Both the position numbers and the translations under genes were made by a program. A stretch of DNA of 64,000 nt, from NCBI GenBank assembly GCA_036501825.1, contig DASXZP010000026.1, forward strand, positions 248,001 through 312,000, written 5' to 3'. The stretch's first letter is position 1. Every line of letters begins with the position of its first letter. The notes beneath the pieces were generated by a model. That model was not told the DNA's origin. It saw only the letters and a list, made by a program, of their open reading frames with translations, and ran no database searches. Source of the stretch: JAFECT01 sp036501825. Its GTDB lineage: Bacteria > Pseudomonadota > Alphaproteobacteria > Caulobacterales > Caulobacteraceae. Below are positions 43,200 through 51,774 of this stretch, one piece after another.

Positions 43200-43631
43200 G
43201 TGAAGTGGGGTGCGGTTTTGATCGCGGTTGGCGTCCTTACGGCGGCGGATTCGAAGGTCTGGGCCGAGGACTATGTCGACTACGACTTTGGCCCCTGTAA
43301 AAGAGCCGCTTTCGACTTGCCGGCGTGTGAGCAGCGGGAGTTTGCAAAGCAGGACGTGGCGCTGAACCAAGTCTATTCGAAGCTTTATCGACTTTATGAT
43401 CCGGACCAGAAACGCACGCTGCAGACCGCCGAACGAACCTGGGTCCGGTTTCGCAACGAGGACTGTGAGTCCGCGGGCAGTCAGTATTTTTACCTCATGC
43501 CGCTCGGGGAGGTTGAGTTAAACACCAGCGACGACAAGGCGGGTTGTCTGGAACGGACGACGCGCGCCAGAGTCATCGAGCTGGAGCACCGGTATGAGGA
43601 AGCGAAGGCCTACGCGCGTCCCGGCCGTTGA
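43200..43631 (+). CDS. LprI-like (DUF1311) periplasmic protein
   Basis: The 143-aa form from GTG 43200 has a signal peptide (KWGAVLIAVGVLTAADSKVWA) and then the LprI N-terminal-domain pattern: CEQREFAKQDVALNQVYSKL, LQTAERTWVRFRNEDC, and CLERTTRARVIEL, with four paired Cys. Members of this family include a mycobacterial lysozyme inhibitor. The gene follows the broken lysozyme directly, so the pair may be an imported unit. An upstream start at 43113 is possible but less signal-like. Confidence 0.72.
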   Translation: MKWGAVLIAVGVLTAADSKVWAEDYVDYDFGPCKRAAFDLPACEQREFAKQDVALNQVYSKLYRLYDPDQKRTLQTAERTWVRFRNEDCESAGSQYFYLMPLGEVELNTSDDKAGCLERTTRARVIELEHRYEEAKAYARPGR

Positions 43632-43837
43632 GGCGGTTGCTTCACATCCCTGACGCCGGGCCTTTGTCAGGCGCCGTGATCGGGAACGCCTTCCGCCCGT
43701 TTCAGAGATGACGGCGACGGTCCGTTTGCGACAGCGTGCGGTTTGCCGGGCGTCGTCGTCGCGACGTCCTCGTTCTTGACCCGTTGCCGAACACTCGCCC
43801 CTTTGCCGGGAGCGTCGGCACCGCAGGAGATCATTTC

Positions 43838-44089
43838 ATGACCACCGACCTCGATCACCGGCGCAATCGCGCCGCGCGGGCGCGCGCCGAGTTGACGCAG
43901 ACGGAGGCCGCCTTCGCGAAGTTGCGCGAGGGGGCGATCGAGAAGTGGCTGGGTGCGGCGGCGGCCGACACCGAGACGCGCGAGGCGTGCTGGCGGATCG
44001 TCAAGACGCTGGACGTGGTGCGGGCGGATCTGTTCGCGGCGGTCGAGGATGGACGGGTGGTCGAGGCGATCGTGGAGCGTGGGCGGTAG
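43838..44089 (+). CDS. Hypothetical 83-aa prophage protein
   Basis: The helical, charged product (RRNRAARARAELTQTEAAFA) has AGGAGA before ATG 43838. It lies just upstream of the scaffold and capsid genes. No family is recognised. Confidence 0.65.
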   Translation: MTTDLDHRRNRAARARAELTQTEAAFAKLREGAIEKWLGAAAADTETREACWRIVKTLDVVRADLFAAVEDGRVVEAIVERGR

Positions 44090-44119
44090 GCTTGCGCGCT
44101 GTTCCCCCGCCTGAGGCGG

Positions 44120-44217
44120 GAATTGTGGGGACACGATACCTATTCCCCGTGCCGCCGATAGCGCCTGTTCCTGCAGGCGTTTGGATTCGGGGAATAGGTA
44201 TCATGTCCCCACAATTC
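44120..44217 (+). repeat. REP-like palindrome family A, copy 4 (inside prophage)
   Basis: This 98-bp element is the same length as copy 1 and has 29-nt arms at 44120-44148 and 44189-44217. The core arms are identical to copy 1, including the mismatch, but the outer stem is GAATTGTG / CACAATTC, with changes on both sides keeping it paired. It separates the 83-aa gene from the scaffold candidate within the late operon. Confidence 0.88.
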
Positions 44218-44270
44218 GCGTCGCGCGACGTCGGCGAAAAATCTCTCTCTTTCTTTGAACGAGGAACAAC

Positions 44271-45287
44271 ATGGCTGTGCAAAAGGCTGCGCCGGCGAGT
44301 GGCGCGATTACGACTCAGCAGGCGGTCGGTCTGTTGGGCAAGAACGGCGCGCGCGCGTCCGATCCGGCGGCGGATACGGACGAGACCGACATCGTGGTCG
44401 AGGGCGATCCCGATGACGACGACGCCGGCGGCGATCCGGACGATACCGGCGACGCCGGCGCCGACGGCGGGTCGCTCGCGGCGCCGCCGTTCTGGACGGC
44501 GGAGCACAAGGCGGTGTTCGACGCCCTGCCGCGCGAGGCGCAGGCGATCATCCTGGGCCACGAGCGCAGCCGCGTTGCGGCGGTCGGCCAGGCGCTGCAG
44601 CAGGCGGCGCGGGTGCGCGACGAAGCCAATGCCGCCACGCAACGGGCGGCGCAGATCTCGGCTCACGCCCATGCGGCGGCCGCGTCGGCGCCCGGGCTGG
44701 ACCAGGAGGCGGTTCCCGGCGTGGTGGATGCCCACGGGCGGCCGATGAGCTGGAGCCAGATAGACTGGGACCGCACCGAACGCACCGATCCGCGGCTGGC
44801 GGGCGCCCTGCGCGCCACCTACTACGACCGCGCCCACAAGCGCGGCCTGCAGATGAACGCCGCGGCCCAGGCGGCGCACGCGGCGCAAGCCCGGGCGCAC
44901 ACGCACGCGTTCAACGCCTATGTGCAGAGCGAGAGCGGCAAGCTGCAGCAGTTGCATCCGCGCCTGGCCGCCGATCCGGCGAAACGCCAGGCGATCGGCC
45001 AATACCTGCTGTCCCACGGCATCGATCCGGCGGCGGTGCGCGGCGTCGGCGCCCAGGAGATGATCCTGGCCGAAAAGGCGATGAACTGGGACCGGCTGAA
45101 CGCCGGCCGTGCGCAAACCGGATCTCCGGCAAGCGCCCCTGTGCGCGCGGCCGCGCGGCCCGGGGTGCGTCCGACCGCAGCCGCGGCGCCCGCCTCGCCG
45201 AAAGCCGCCGCCAACGAGGCCGGCAACCGTTTCGCTCAATCGCGAAGCCGCGACGACGCCGTCGCCCTGCTCAACGTCCGAAACTGA
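44271..45287 (+). CDS. Candidate capsid scaffold protein
   Basis: The 338-aa product has an Asp-rich N-terminal tract (VVEGDPDDDDAGGDPDD), a PPFWTAEHKAVFDALP segment, and a long Ala/Gln/His-rich helical region. Size, composition and position immediately before the major capsid gene are typical of scaffolding proteins; there is no specific motif. Confidence 0.65.
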   Translation: MAVQKAAPASGAITTQQAVGLLGKNGARASDPAADTDETDIVVEGDPDDDDAGGDPDDTGDAGADGGSLAAPPFWTAEHKAVFDALPREAQAIILGHERSRVAAVGQALQQAARVRDEANAATQRAAQISAHAHAAAASAPGLDQEAVPGVVDAHGRPMSWSQIDWDRTERTDPRLAGALRATYYDRAHKRGLQMNAAAQAAHAAQARAHTHAFNAYVQSESGKLQQLHPRLAADPAKRQAIGQYLLSHGIDPAAVRGVGAQEMILAEKAMNWDRLNAGRAQTGSPASAPVRAAARPGVRPTAAAAPASPKAAANEAGNRFAQSRSRDDAVALLNVRN

Positions 45288-45301
45288 GGAAGCCTTAAAC
45301 C

Positions 45302-46258
45302 ATGTCCGCACCTTCCAATACGGTCACCACCCTCACCAACGTCGGCGACCGCGAAGACCTGGAGGACGTGATCTATCGCGTCGCTCCGGAAGAAACCCCG
45401 TTCATCGCCAACATCGGCAAGACCAGCGCGTCGGCGGTGTTCCATGAATGGCAGACCGAGACCCTGGCCACGCCGGTCAGCACCAACGCGCAGCTGGAAG
45501 GCGACGACATCTCGGCCTTCGACGCGCCGAACCTGACCACGCGGGTGGGCAACTATAACCAGATCGCGCGCAAGAGCTTCGTCGTGTCGCGCACCGCCGA
45601 GATCGTCGACAAGGCCGGGCGCAAGTCTGAAGTCAACCGGCAGAAGGTGCTGAAGGGCATCGAGCTCAGACGCGACATCGAGATGCGGGTGATCGGCAAC
45701 TACGGGTCCAACGCCGAGAGCGGTGGGACCACGCGTAAGACCGCGGGCGCGCTGGCGTGGCTGACCTCGAACACGTCCAAGGGCGCCGGCGGCGCCGACG
45801 GCGGATTTTCCACCGGCGTCGTGTCGGCGGCGACCAACGGCACGCAGCGCAGCTTTACCGAGACGCTGGTCAAGGCGGTGCTGGCGTCGGCGTTTTCCAA
45901 CGGCGCGCGGCCCAAGCAGGCCTATCTGGGCCCGACCCAGAAGCAGGAGTTCTCGACCTTCACCGGCATCGCCGACATCCGCGCCGAGGCGGCCGGCGGC
46001 AAGATGGCGACCATCTACGGCGCCGCCGACGTCTATGTGTCGGACTTCGGGAACCTCGCGCTGATCCCGCACCCGTACGGCCTGACCCGCGACGTGCTGC
46101 TGGCCGATCCGGAGTTCTTTGCGCTCGGCGTGCTCGACGGCGTGAAGTCGAAGCAGCTCTCCGACACCGGCGACAGCACCAAGTTCATGCTGACCCAGGA
46201 GTCGTGCCTGGTCTGCCGCAACGAAAAGGCCCACGCGGTCATCCGCGACGTGCAGTAG
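45302..46258 (+). CDS. Major capsid protein (SU10-like)
   Basis: The 318-aa product matches the SU10-type capsid pattern (DUF5309): an N-terminal NVGDREDLEDVIYRVAPEET, VFHEWQTETLA, a VGNYNQIARKSFVVSRTAE segment, and a C-terminal LGPTQKQEFSTF plus YVSDFGNLALIPH. It forms the HK97-fold shell. It follows the scaffold candidate by 14 bp. Confidence 0.9.
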   Translation: MSAPSNTVTTLTNVGDREDLEDVIYRVAPEETPFIANIGKTSASAVFHEWQTETLATPVSTNAQLEGDDISAFDAPNLTTRVGNYNQIARKSFVVSRTAEIVDKAGRKSEVNRQKVLKGIELRRDIEMRVIGNYGSNAESGGTTRKTAGALAWLTSNTSKGAGGADGGFSTGVVSAATNGTQRSFTETLVKAVLASAFSNGARPKQAYLGPTQKQEFSTFTGIADIRAEAAGGKMATIYGAADVYVSDFGNLALIPHPYGLTRDVLLADPEFFALGVLDGVKSKQLSDTGDSTKFMLTQESCLVCRNEKAHAVIRDVQ

Positions 46259-46266
46259 GCCACGCA

Positions 46267-46453
46267 TCCTCCTTCCTCGTTTTCGGTAGAAAACGGGGGA
46301 GGTGTCGCGGAGCGACGGAGGGGGCGTGCAAGAAGCACGACGCCGAGTTTGCGTCGGCTGCCGCCGCCGCATTCTCAGGCATGCGTCTCATTTCCGGCAC
46401 GCCCCCTCCGGTCCTTCGGACCACCTCCCCCGCGCGCCCCGCGCGAGGGAGGA
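46267..46453. repeat. GC-rich inverted-repeat element, family B variant copy 3
   Basis: About 187 bp with hairpin ends (TCCTCCTTCCTCG..., ...GCGCGAGGGAGGAG) and inner arms GGAGGGGGCGTGC / GCACGCCCCCTCC. Length and layout match the elements at 26050 and 31064, but the sequence has diverged. It lies between the capsid gene and the next late gene, on the same strand. Confidence 0.7.
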
Positions 46454-46473
46454 GCATCAAGAGGAACCATACC

Positions 46474-46749
46474 ATGACCGATCCTGACTTCGCACCCCGT
46501 ATGGCCGCCGCGCGCGCGGCGAAACGCGCCGCGGCCGAACCGCCGGCGGAAGACGACGCCGGCAAGGTGACCGTGCGGGTGCTGCCGCTCGGCGACGGCA
46601 AGATTGCCGACGGTTCGTTCGGGTCATCGCCCGATCGCTTCGGGCACTATCGCCGCGGCGACCAGGCGTCGTTGCCGCGCGGGATCGCGCAGCAGCTCGA
46701 GGACAAGGGCTGGGTCGAGATCGTGGCCGCAACCGTTCCGGCGTCATGA
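46474..46749 (+). CDS. Hypothetical head protein
   Basis: The 91-aa product includes KVTVRVLPLGDGKIADGSF and HYRRGDQASLPRGIAQQL, a pattern seen in small proteins coded right after podoviral capsid genes. It overlaps the next gene by ATGA. The function is unknown. Confidence 0.7.
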   Translation: MTDPDFAPRMAAARAAKRAAAEPPAEDDAGKVTVRVLPLGDGKIADGSFGSSPDRFGHYRRGDQASLPRGIAQQLEDKGWVEIVAATVPAS

Positions 46750-47096
46750 CGCGCGAGCGGCCGCTCTTCACCTCGCGCGCGGGGGCGACCCACGCGTGGC
46801 GCGACGACGGCAGGGGCGGCGGCGTGGTGGTTTCGACCACCGACGTTACGCCGATGCTGGAGCGCAACAAGCAGATGGCGAACGCGAACGACGGCTATTC
46901 GCCGTCGCGCGAGTTGCGCCGGGTGGCGTCGATCCCGTTTGCGATCGTGCACAAGATCCTGGCGGAGGAGGGGATCGACATCCTCGATCCGAGGCACAGC
47001 GACCGCTTGGTCAAGCTGTTGAACGATCCTGACTTCGCGCATCTGAGAACGGCGCCCGGGCGTGTGGCGCTCAGCGGCGGGGATGGGTTTCGATGA
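46746..47096 (+). CDS. Hypothetical head protein
   Basis: The 116-aa product (VSTTDVTPMLERNKQMAN, then IPFAIVHKILAEEGIDILDP) is coupled by ATGA overlaps to both neighbours. Similar proteins occur next to SU10/podoviral capsid genes; no enzymatic motif is seen. Confidence 0.7.
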   Translation: MTRERPLFTSRAGATHAWRDDGRGGGVVVSTTDVTPMLERNKQMANANDGYSPSRELRRVASIPFAIVHKILAEEGIDILDPRHSDRLVKLLNDPDFAHLRTAPGRVALSGGDGFR

Positions 47097-47707
47097 TCAC
47101 CGACTATGCCAGTTTGCAGGCCGCGCTCGCGATCTATGCGATCCGCACCGACCAGGGCGCCAACTGGCCCATCGCGGTGCAGATGGGCGAGGCGCGGCTG
47201 AACCGCCTGCTGTCGGCGCGCGAGATGGTTGCGACCGTCGAAGGCAGCGTCACCGGCGCGCGCGCGGCCCTGCCCGGCGACTTCAACGGCGCCAAGGCGC
47301 TGCGCCTGACCGGCGACGACACGACCAAGCTGGAGCCGGTGTCCGTCGATGAGATGGACGCGCTGAAGGCGGGGCCGGACGTCTCAGGCGCGCCGCGGGT
47401 TTATGCGATCACCGGCGCGAACCTCGAGGTCTATCCCGAGCCGGCGACGGCGGCGGCCTATCAGTTGACCTATTTTCAGAACCTGCCGGCGCTGTCGGAC
47501 GCGAACCCGTCGAACTGGCTGCTCGTCAAACACCCCGACGTCTATCTCTACGCGTCGCTGGTGAGCTTTGGCGTGATGGTCCAGGACGAGCGGCTGAGCG
47601 CCTGGCAGGGCGAGCTTTCCAACATCGTGGGCGAGATCGAGGCGAACGACCGCGCGGCCGTCGCCGGCGACCGCCTGACGCCCTTCACCAACACCCGCAT
47701 CATTTGA
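47093..47707 (+). CDS. Head-tail adaptor-like protein
   Basis: The 204-aa product has MITDYASLQAALAIYAIR at its start and the LLVKHPDVYLYASLV helix near residue 142, typical of podoviral gateway or tail-tubular-A-like adaptors that attach below the portal. It is coupled to the previous gene by ATGA. Confidence 0.75.
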   Translation: MITDYASLQAALAIYAIRTDQGANWPIAVQMGEARLNRLLSAREMVATVEGSVTGARAALPGDFNGAKALRLTGDDTTKLEPVSVDEMDALKAGPDVSGAPRVYAITGANLEVYPEPATAAAYQLTYFQNLPALSDANPSNWLLVKHPDVYLYASLVSFGVMVQDERLSAWQGELSNIVGEIEANDRAAVAGDRLTPFTNTRII

Positions 47708-47714
47708 GGCGACC

Positions 47715-48011
47715 ATGGCCGAACGTCCAACCCAATTCACCGACATCAGCGCAACCATCGCCACGGGCGGTACGGCGCAAACCGCGGCGCCGTTCGATTC
47801 GGCGCGCAAATACCTGCGCATCCAGAACCCGTGGAGCGCAACCGAAAGCCTGTTCATCAACGACGCCGGCGCCAACGCCAGCGCCAGCGACGGCAAGAGC
47901 CTGGAACTGAAGCCAGGCGCGGTCTATGCGCCGTACCCCCCGCCCTCGACCCCGATCAGCATCGTGGCGGCGACGACCGGACATGCGTTTGAAGGGAAGG
48001 TGGGGCAGTAG
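47715..48011 (+). CDS. Small virion protein
   Basis: The 98-aa beta-rich product (RKYLRIQNPWSATESLFIN, then LELKPGAVYAPYPPPSTPI) resembles small baseplate or decoration proteins of phages that contain residues binding other tail parts. It lies 7 bp after the adaptor gene. Confidence 0.65.
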   Translation: MAERPTQFTDISATIATGGTAQTAAPFDSARKYLRIQNPWSATESLFINDAGANASASDGKSLELKPGAVYAPYPPPSTPISIVAATTGHAFEGKVGQ

Positions 48012-48030
48012 GCGAGCGCGTGAAAGCGCA

Positions 48031-48261
48031 TGTCCCCCCGTCCTCGAGACGGGGGGACCGGACTGCGCATAGCGCAGGCCAGGAGGGCACGTCATCGGGA
48101 GTGCGACGCGGGAAGGTGATTGTCTCAGGGTATGGCGCCTGAACGACGCGTCGCGTTCACGCCCCCCTTCCCTCATCACGCACCGTCGCGGGCTGCAAAC
48201 ACTTGCCCTCCTGGCCTGCGCCCAAGAGCGCAGTCCGGTCCTCCCGCTCTGCGGGAGGACA
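48031..48261. repeat. Composite inverted-repeat element, family D full copy
   Basis: About 231 bp. The long arms are built from a hairpin TGTCCCCCCGTC...GACGGGGGGAC-like end plus CCGGACTGCGC...GCAGGCCAGGAGGGCA on the left, and TGCCCTCCTGGCCTGCGC...GCGCAGTCCGG plus GTCCTCCCGC...GCGGGAGGAC on the right. A copy of the right half is at 52036. It ends about 20 bp before the ribosome-binding site of the fibre gene. Confidence 0.8.
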
Positions 48262-48294
48262 GGCGTTTCTTTAATTTTTTTGGAGATGATATCG

Positions 48295-50043
48295 ATGCGC
48301 AGGCTTTTGCTTTCGGTCGCGCTGACGGCGCTTGCGCCGGCGGCGTTTGCCGGCACGCCGACGGCTAACTATGCGCTGTCGAAGCCGACGGTGTCCGCCG
48401 ACGCGGATACCTGGGGGACGCAGATCAACGGCGATCTCGATACGCTCGACAGCCTGCTCTACGGCAAGTGCGATCTGGCCGGCGGGGCGCGGTCGAGCGG
48501 CGTTGCGGGATGCACGTTCACGGGAACGCCGGTGCTGGCGGCGGGGACGACGACGCTGGCGCCGTTGAAGCTGCAGGCGGGGGCGCTGCTGACGTCGCCT
48601 GCGGCGGGGGCGGTGGAATGGGACGGGACGAACGTGTACGTCACCCAGACGAGCGGGCCTTTGCGGCGTACGCTGGCGTTCGTCGACGGCACGAACATTT
48701 CGGCCAACACCACGGGTTCGGCGGCGAGGTGGACGACGGCGCGCACGTTGACGCTCGGCGCCAATCTGTCCGGGTCGATCAGTTTCGACGGGTCCTCCGA
48801 CGTCACGCTGAACGCGACGATACCGGGCGGGACGGTCAGCGCCTCGATGCTGGCGGCGGGCGCGGTGACGGGACAGCTCGGGTTCACGCCGGCGAACCGG
48901 GCCGGCGACAGCTTTACCGGCAGGGTCGGGTTTCCAGCCTCGGCGTCGGGGGCGGCCAGCCTGAACATCGCGCCGGGCAGCGCGCCGACCTCGCCGTCGA
49001 ACGGCGACTGCTGGATCACCTCGACGTTGTTCGCCTGCCGCATCGGCGGAGCGAACATCACCATGGGATCGGCGTCGGGGACGGGGTTGATCTCGACCAA
49101 CAATTTGTCGGACGTGGCCAATGTCGCGACATCGCGCACGAACCTGGGGCTGGGCACGGCGGCGGTGGTGAACACCGGGACGTCGGGGGCGGCGGCGCCG
49201 CTGTTGAACGGCGCCAACACCTGGTCGGGCGCACAGACGTTGAGCGGGGTGAAGCTGACGTTTGGCGTTACGTCGAGCACGCTGGCGCCGCTGAACCTGG
49301 CGAAGGGGACGGCGGATCCGACCTCGCCGGGATCGGGGGACGTGTGGAACAACGCGGACGCGCTGAAGTATCAGACCAGCGGCGGCGCGACCAAGACGTT
49401 GGCGTTCACGGACTCCGCGCTGAGCGGTAACACGACGGGATCGGCCGCGACGCTCGCGAGCGGACACACCATCGCGATGAGCGGCGACGTGGCGTGGACG
49501 TCGGCGAGCTTCAACGGCTCGGCCAATGTGAGCGGCACGGCGACGATCCAGGCCGGTGCGGTGAGCAACGCAGACCTCGCCAATGTCGCGTCGGGGACGA
49601 TCAAGGGCCGCTCGGCGGCCGGGTCGGGGCCGCCGAGCGATCTGAGCGCCGGCGCCGCGCGGGGCGTCATCCTGCCGGCGATGGGGTCGGCGGCGGGGCA
49701 GGTGCTGACCGTGAACAGCGGCGGCACAGATGCGGCGTGGTCAGGTTTTCCGGTGGCGGCGTCGGGATATGTGACCGTCTCGGGCAGCGTCCCCACCCTG
49801 GTCGCAAGCAACAACATCGCCGGCGTGTCCCGCACGGGGACGGGGAGCTACACCATCACCTTCGCCTCGACCTTTCCCGACGCGAACTATGCGTTCGTGG
49901 TGCTGGCCCAGGGGACGGTGCAGGAACAGTGCGCCGAGGATTCGACGTTTACCCGCTCGACCAGCCAAGCCGCCATCGAGTGCGCCAACGGCGGCGGGGC
50001 GCATGATCCGACGGGGTTCAGCGTGATCGTGGTGGCGCAGTAG
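48295..50043 (+). CDS. Tail-fibre-like protein with signal peptide
   Basis: The 582-aa product begins with a clear Sec signal (MRRLLLSVALTALAPAAFA, residues 1-19), then a fibre-like body rich in Gly/Ala/Ser/Thr with three copies of a module 'LxL..G...TSP..GD.W....L.....GG' near residues 89-128, 222-256 and 331-370. The C-terminal domain (from about 495) looks beta-structured with two Cys. ATG 48295 has GGAG nine bases upstream. An export signal on a phage fibre is unusual. It could be a host-surface protein, a mis-start, or a truly secreted fibre. Confidence 0.75.
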   Translation: MRRLLLSVALTALAPAAFAGTPTANYALSKPTVSADADTWGTQINGDLDTLDSLLYGKCDLAGGARSSGVAGCTFTGTPVLAAGTTTLAPLKLQAGALLTSPAAGAVEWDGTNVYVTQTSGPLRRTLAFVDGTNISANTTGSAARWTTARTLTLGANLSGSISFDGSSDVTLNATIPGGTVSASMLAAGAVTGQLGFTPANRAGDSFTGRVGFPASASGAASLNIAPGSAPTSPSNGDCWITSTLFACRIGGANITMGSASGTGLISTNNLSDVANVATSRTNLGLGTAAVVNTGTSGAAAPLLNGANTWSGAQTLSGVKLTFGVTSSTLAPLNLAKGTADPTSPGSGDVWNNADALKYQTSGGATKTLAFTDSALSGNTTGSAATLASGHTIAMSGDVAWTSASFNGSANVSGTATIQAGAVSNADLANVASGTIKGRSAAGSGPPSDLSAGAARGVILPAMGSAAGQVLTVNSGGTDAAWSGFPVAASGYVTVSGSVPTLVASNNIAGVSRTGTGSYTITFASTFPDANYAFVVLAQGTVQEQCAEDSTFTRSTSQAAIECANGGGAHDPTGFSVIVVAQ

Positions 50044-50061
50044 GAAGCGGCACTCTGAGGT

Positions 50062-51774
50062 TCATTGCTGTTGTTTCACAAATCCCGCCACGAGTGCTCT
50101 GCTTATGATGGCGTTGAAGTTTGCCGTTATGGCGTCAGCGGTTTGGCCTGGCAGATCGAAGCACAACGGGATCGTGTCCCAATAATCTTCGACGGTGTCG
50201 TTGGGGTGATCCTGACAAGCGGGGGTAAAGCTTATTGTCATCTGGTCTGTATTAGTTCGTCCCGCGCTCCCAAGAGAAGCTGCTCCGCCGGGGCCTTTGA
50301 AATGCGCCAGTGTTGCGACAAGGTTGGCATTACCGCTGTATGCCAGTGTGAAGGTAACGACTGTCCCGAAAGATGCAGCCGAGCCCCCTCCGCCGCCCGG
50401 GGAACCAGTCCCACTCGGTTTGGTACTCCCGGTGAACGCCTGGATTTGAGTGTAAGACGTATTACTCTCCAGCGGCTTCACAGATTCTGGTTGCGCCAGC
50501 GTTCTGGGCATGGCGCCGTTGCTTGGCGTGCAAGCCTGCGCCGGTGGATTGTCTACGCCTATAGCTCCGTGAATGTCGACTGCGGGCGTTGTATATGCGC
50601 CACACGCACGAAACGTCGCGGCCGACGTTCCGCCTGATCCCTGCGGCGAGAATCCGTTTAGTGAGACGGTGTTTACGATTCTACGTCTGGCGGAGGAAGC
50701 GGGCGCAAGTTCGCCAGCTTTCCGAATCCCGTTGAAGGTCACGGTCGCGCTGTACCCTAGGTCAGCTTTTGCATCGGCGTTTTCCTGGTCATCGAACGTC
50801 ATGCTTCCTGAAAGCGTGAACTTGCTCGGGTCGCTGACGGACGTTGAGGCGAAGTAGGGGCCCGACAAGCTCGCGGCAACGTACCGTTCAGGAGTTAAAT
50901 CACTACAGTTTGTGAAGGTGTCGTCGGGACATTTCTTGTCGAGCACCAAGTCGCCGATGAACGCTGCACTGCCCGGGGCCGGCCCTCCAGTTGCGCCCGG
51001 GCCGAGCGTGAGCACGCCAGTAAGGAGGCCCATCCGGTATAGCGGTGACCCAGACGCTGTGGCCGCGGGGATGGTGACCCTCTCTTCAAACTGAACCTGC
51101 TTAACCAGCGGAGGCACGACTGGGCCTGTTCCGGCGCTGTAGATGTTATTCTTCGATGCCTTCTGAAGTGAGGTCAGGCCATCATAAACTATGTCTACGA
51201 GGCCAAGTTTTCCTGCAACGCCACCAACCCCGTCCGCCGGCGCACATGCGGGAGGATTCTTGTTTAGAGAAGCAAGGTCTACCGAATAGTTGACGTTTCC
51301 GGCGCGTTCTTGCGTGCTGGTAATCGATGCGCCAAGGCTTGTGACACGGTTCGGGCTGCTCTTCCCGGGCAACGGCCTCGTGATCGCGAACGACGGAGTG
51401 AAGCCTTCGGTGTCTGAGACATCGAGGTTGAGTTGAACGGTTACGACGAAGTGGTCACTGACAAGACGGTCGAGAAGTTTTTCTCTCCTCAGCCTAGCCA
51501 ACCGTTCGTCTTCGTTTAGCAGGTAGCCGACCTCGCCTTCACCGTGCCCCGCGGCTAGCGCGTTCTCATGCGCCTCCGCTGCGGCAGTCACGGATGGATG
51601 GATAATGTCATAGAGCTCACATTCAACGCGATTGATAACCAGATCGGCATCTCTCTGGCGCGGCTCGACAGGCGCCGTGATGTGCGGCTGCGTCTCCAGC
51701 GGCGGCAGGTGGCCCTGGCAGGCGGCGAGGAGTGGGAGCAGGGCGAGCGGAAGCAGTCGGCGACGTGCGGTCAT
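50062..51774 (-). CDS. Large lipoprotein of unknown function (cargo gene)
   Basis: The 570-aa product starts with a lipoprotein signal (LLPLALLPLLAACQGHLPP, lipobox Cys near residue 19). It then contains INRVECELYDIIHPSVTAAA and a Gly/Ser/Thr-rich body with several Cys. No family is recognised. It is on the minus strand inside the late operon, and its DNA is visibly less GC-rich than its neighbours. A GGGGGA site precedes the ATG. It is probably an outer-membrane lipoprotein expressed from the prophage in the lysogen. Confidence 0.75.
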   Translation of the reverse strand: MTARRRLLPLALLPLLAACQGHLPPLETQPHITAPVEPRQRDADLVINRVECELYDIIHPSVTAAAEAHENALAAGHGEGEVGYLLNEDERLARLRREKLLDRLVSDHFVVTVQLNLDVSDTEGFTPSFAITRPLPGKSSPNRVTSLGASITSTQERAGNVNYSVDLASLNKNPPACAPADGVGGVAGKLGLVDIVYDGLTSLQKASKNNIYSAGTGPVVPPLVKQVQFEERVTIPAATASGSPLYRMGLLTGVLTLGPGATGGPAPGSAAFIGDLVLDKKCPDDTFTNCSDLTPERYVAASLSGPYFASTSVSDPSKFTLSGSMTFDDQENADAKADLGYSATVTFNGIRKAGELAPASSARRRIVNTVSLNGFSPQGSGGTSAATFRACGAYTTPAVDIHGAIGVDNPPAQACTPSNGAMPRTLAQPESVKPLESNTSYTQIQAFTGSTKPSGTGSPGGGGGSAASFGTVVTFTLAYSGNANLVATLAHFKGPGGAASLGSAGRTNTDQMTISFTPACQDHPNDTVEDYWDTIPLCFDLPGQTADAITANFNAIISRALVAGFVKQQQ

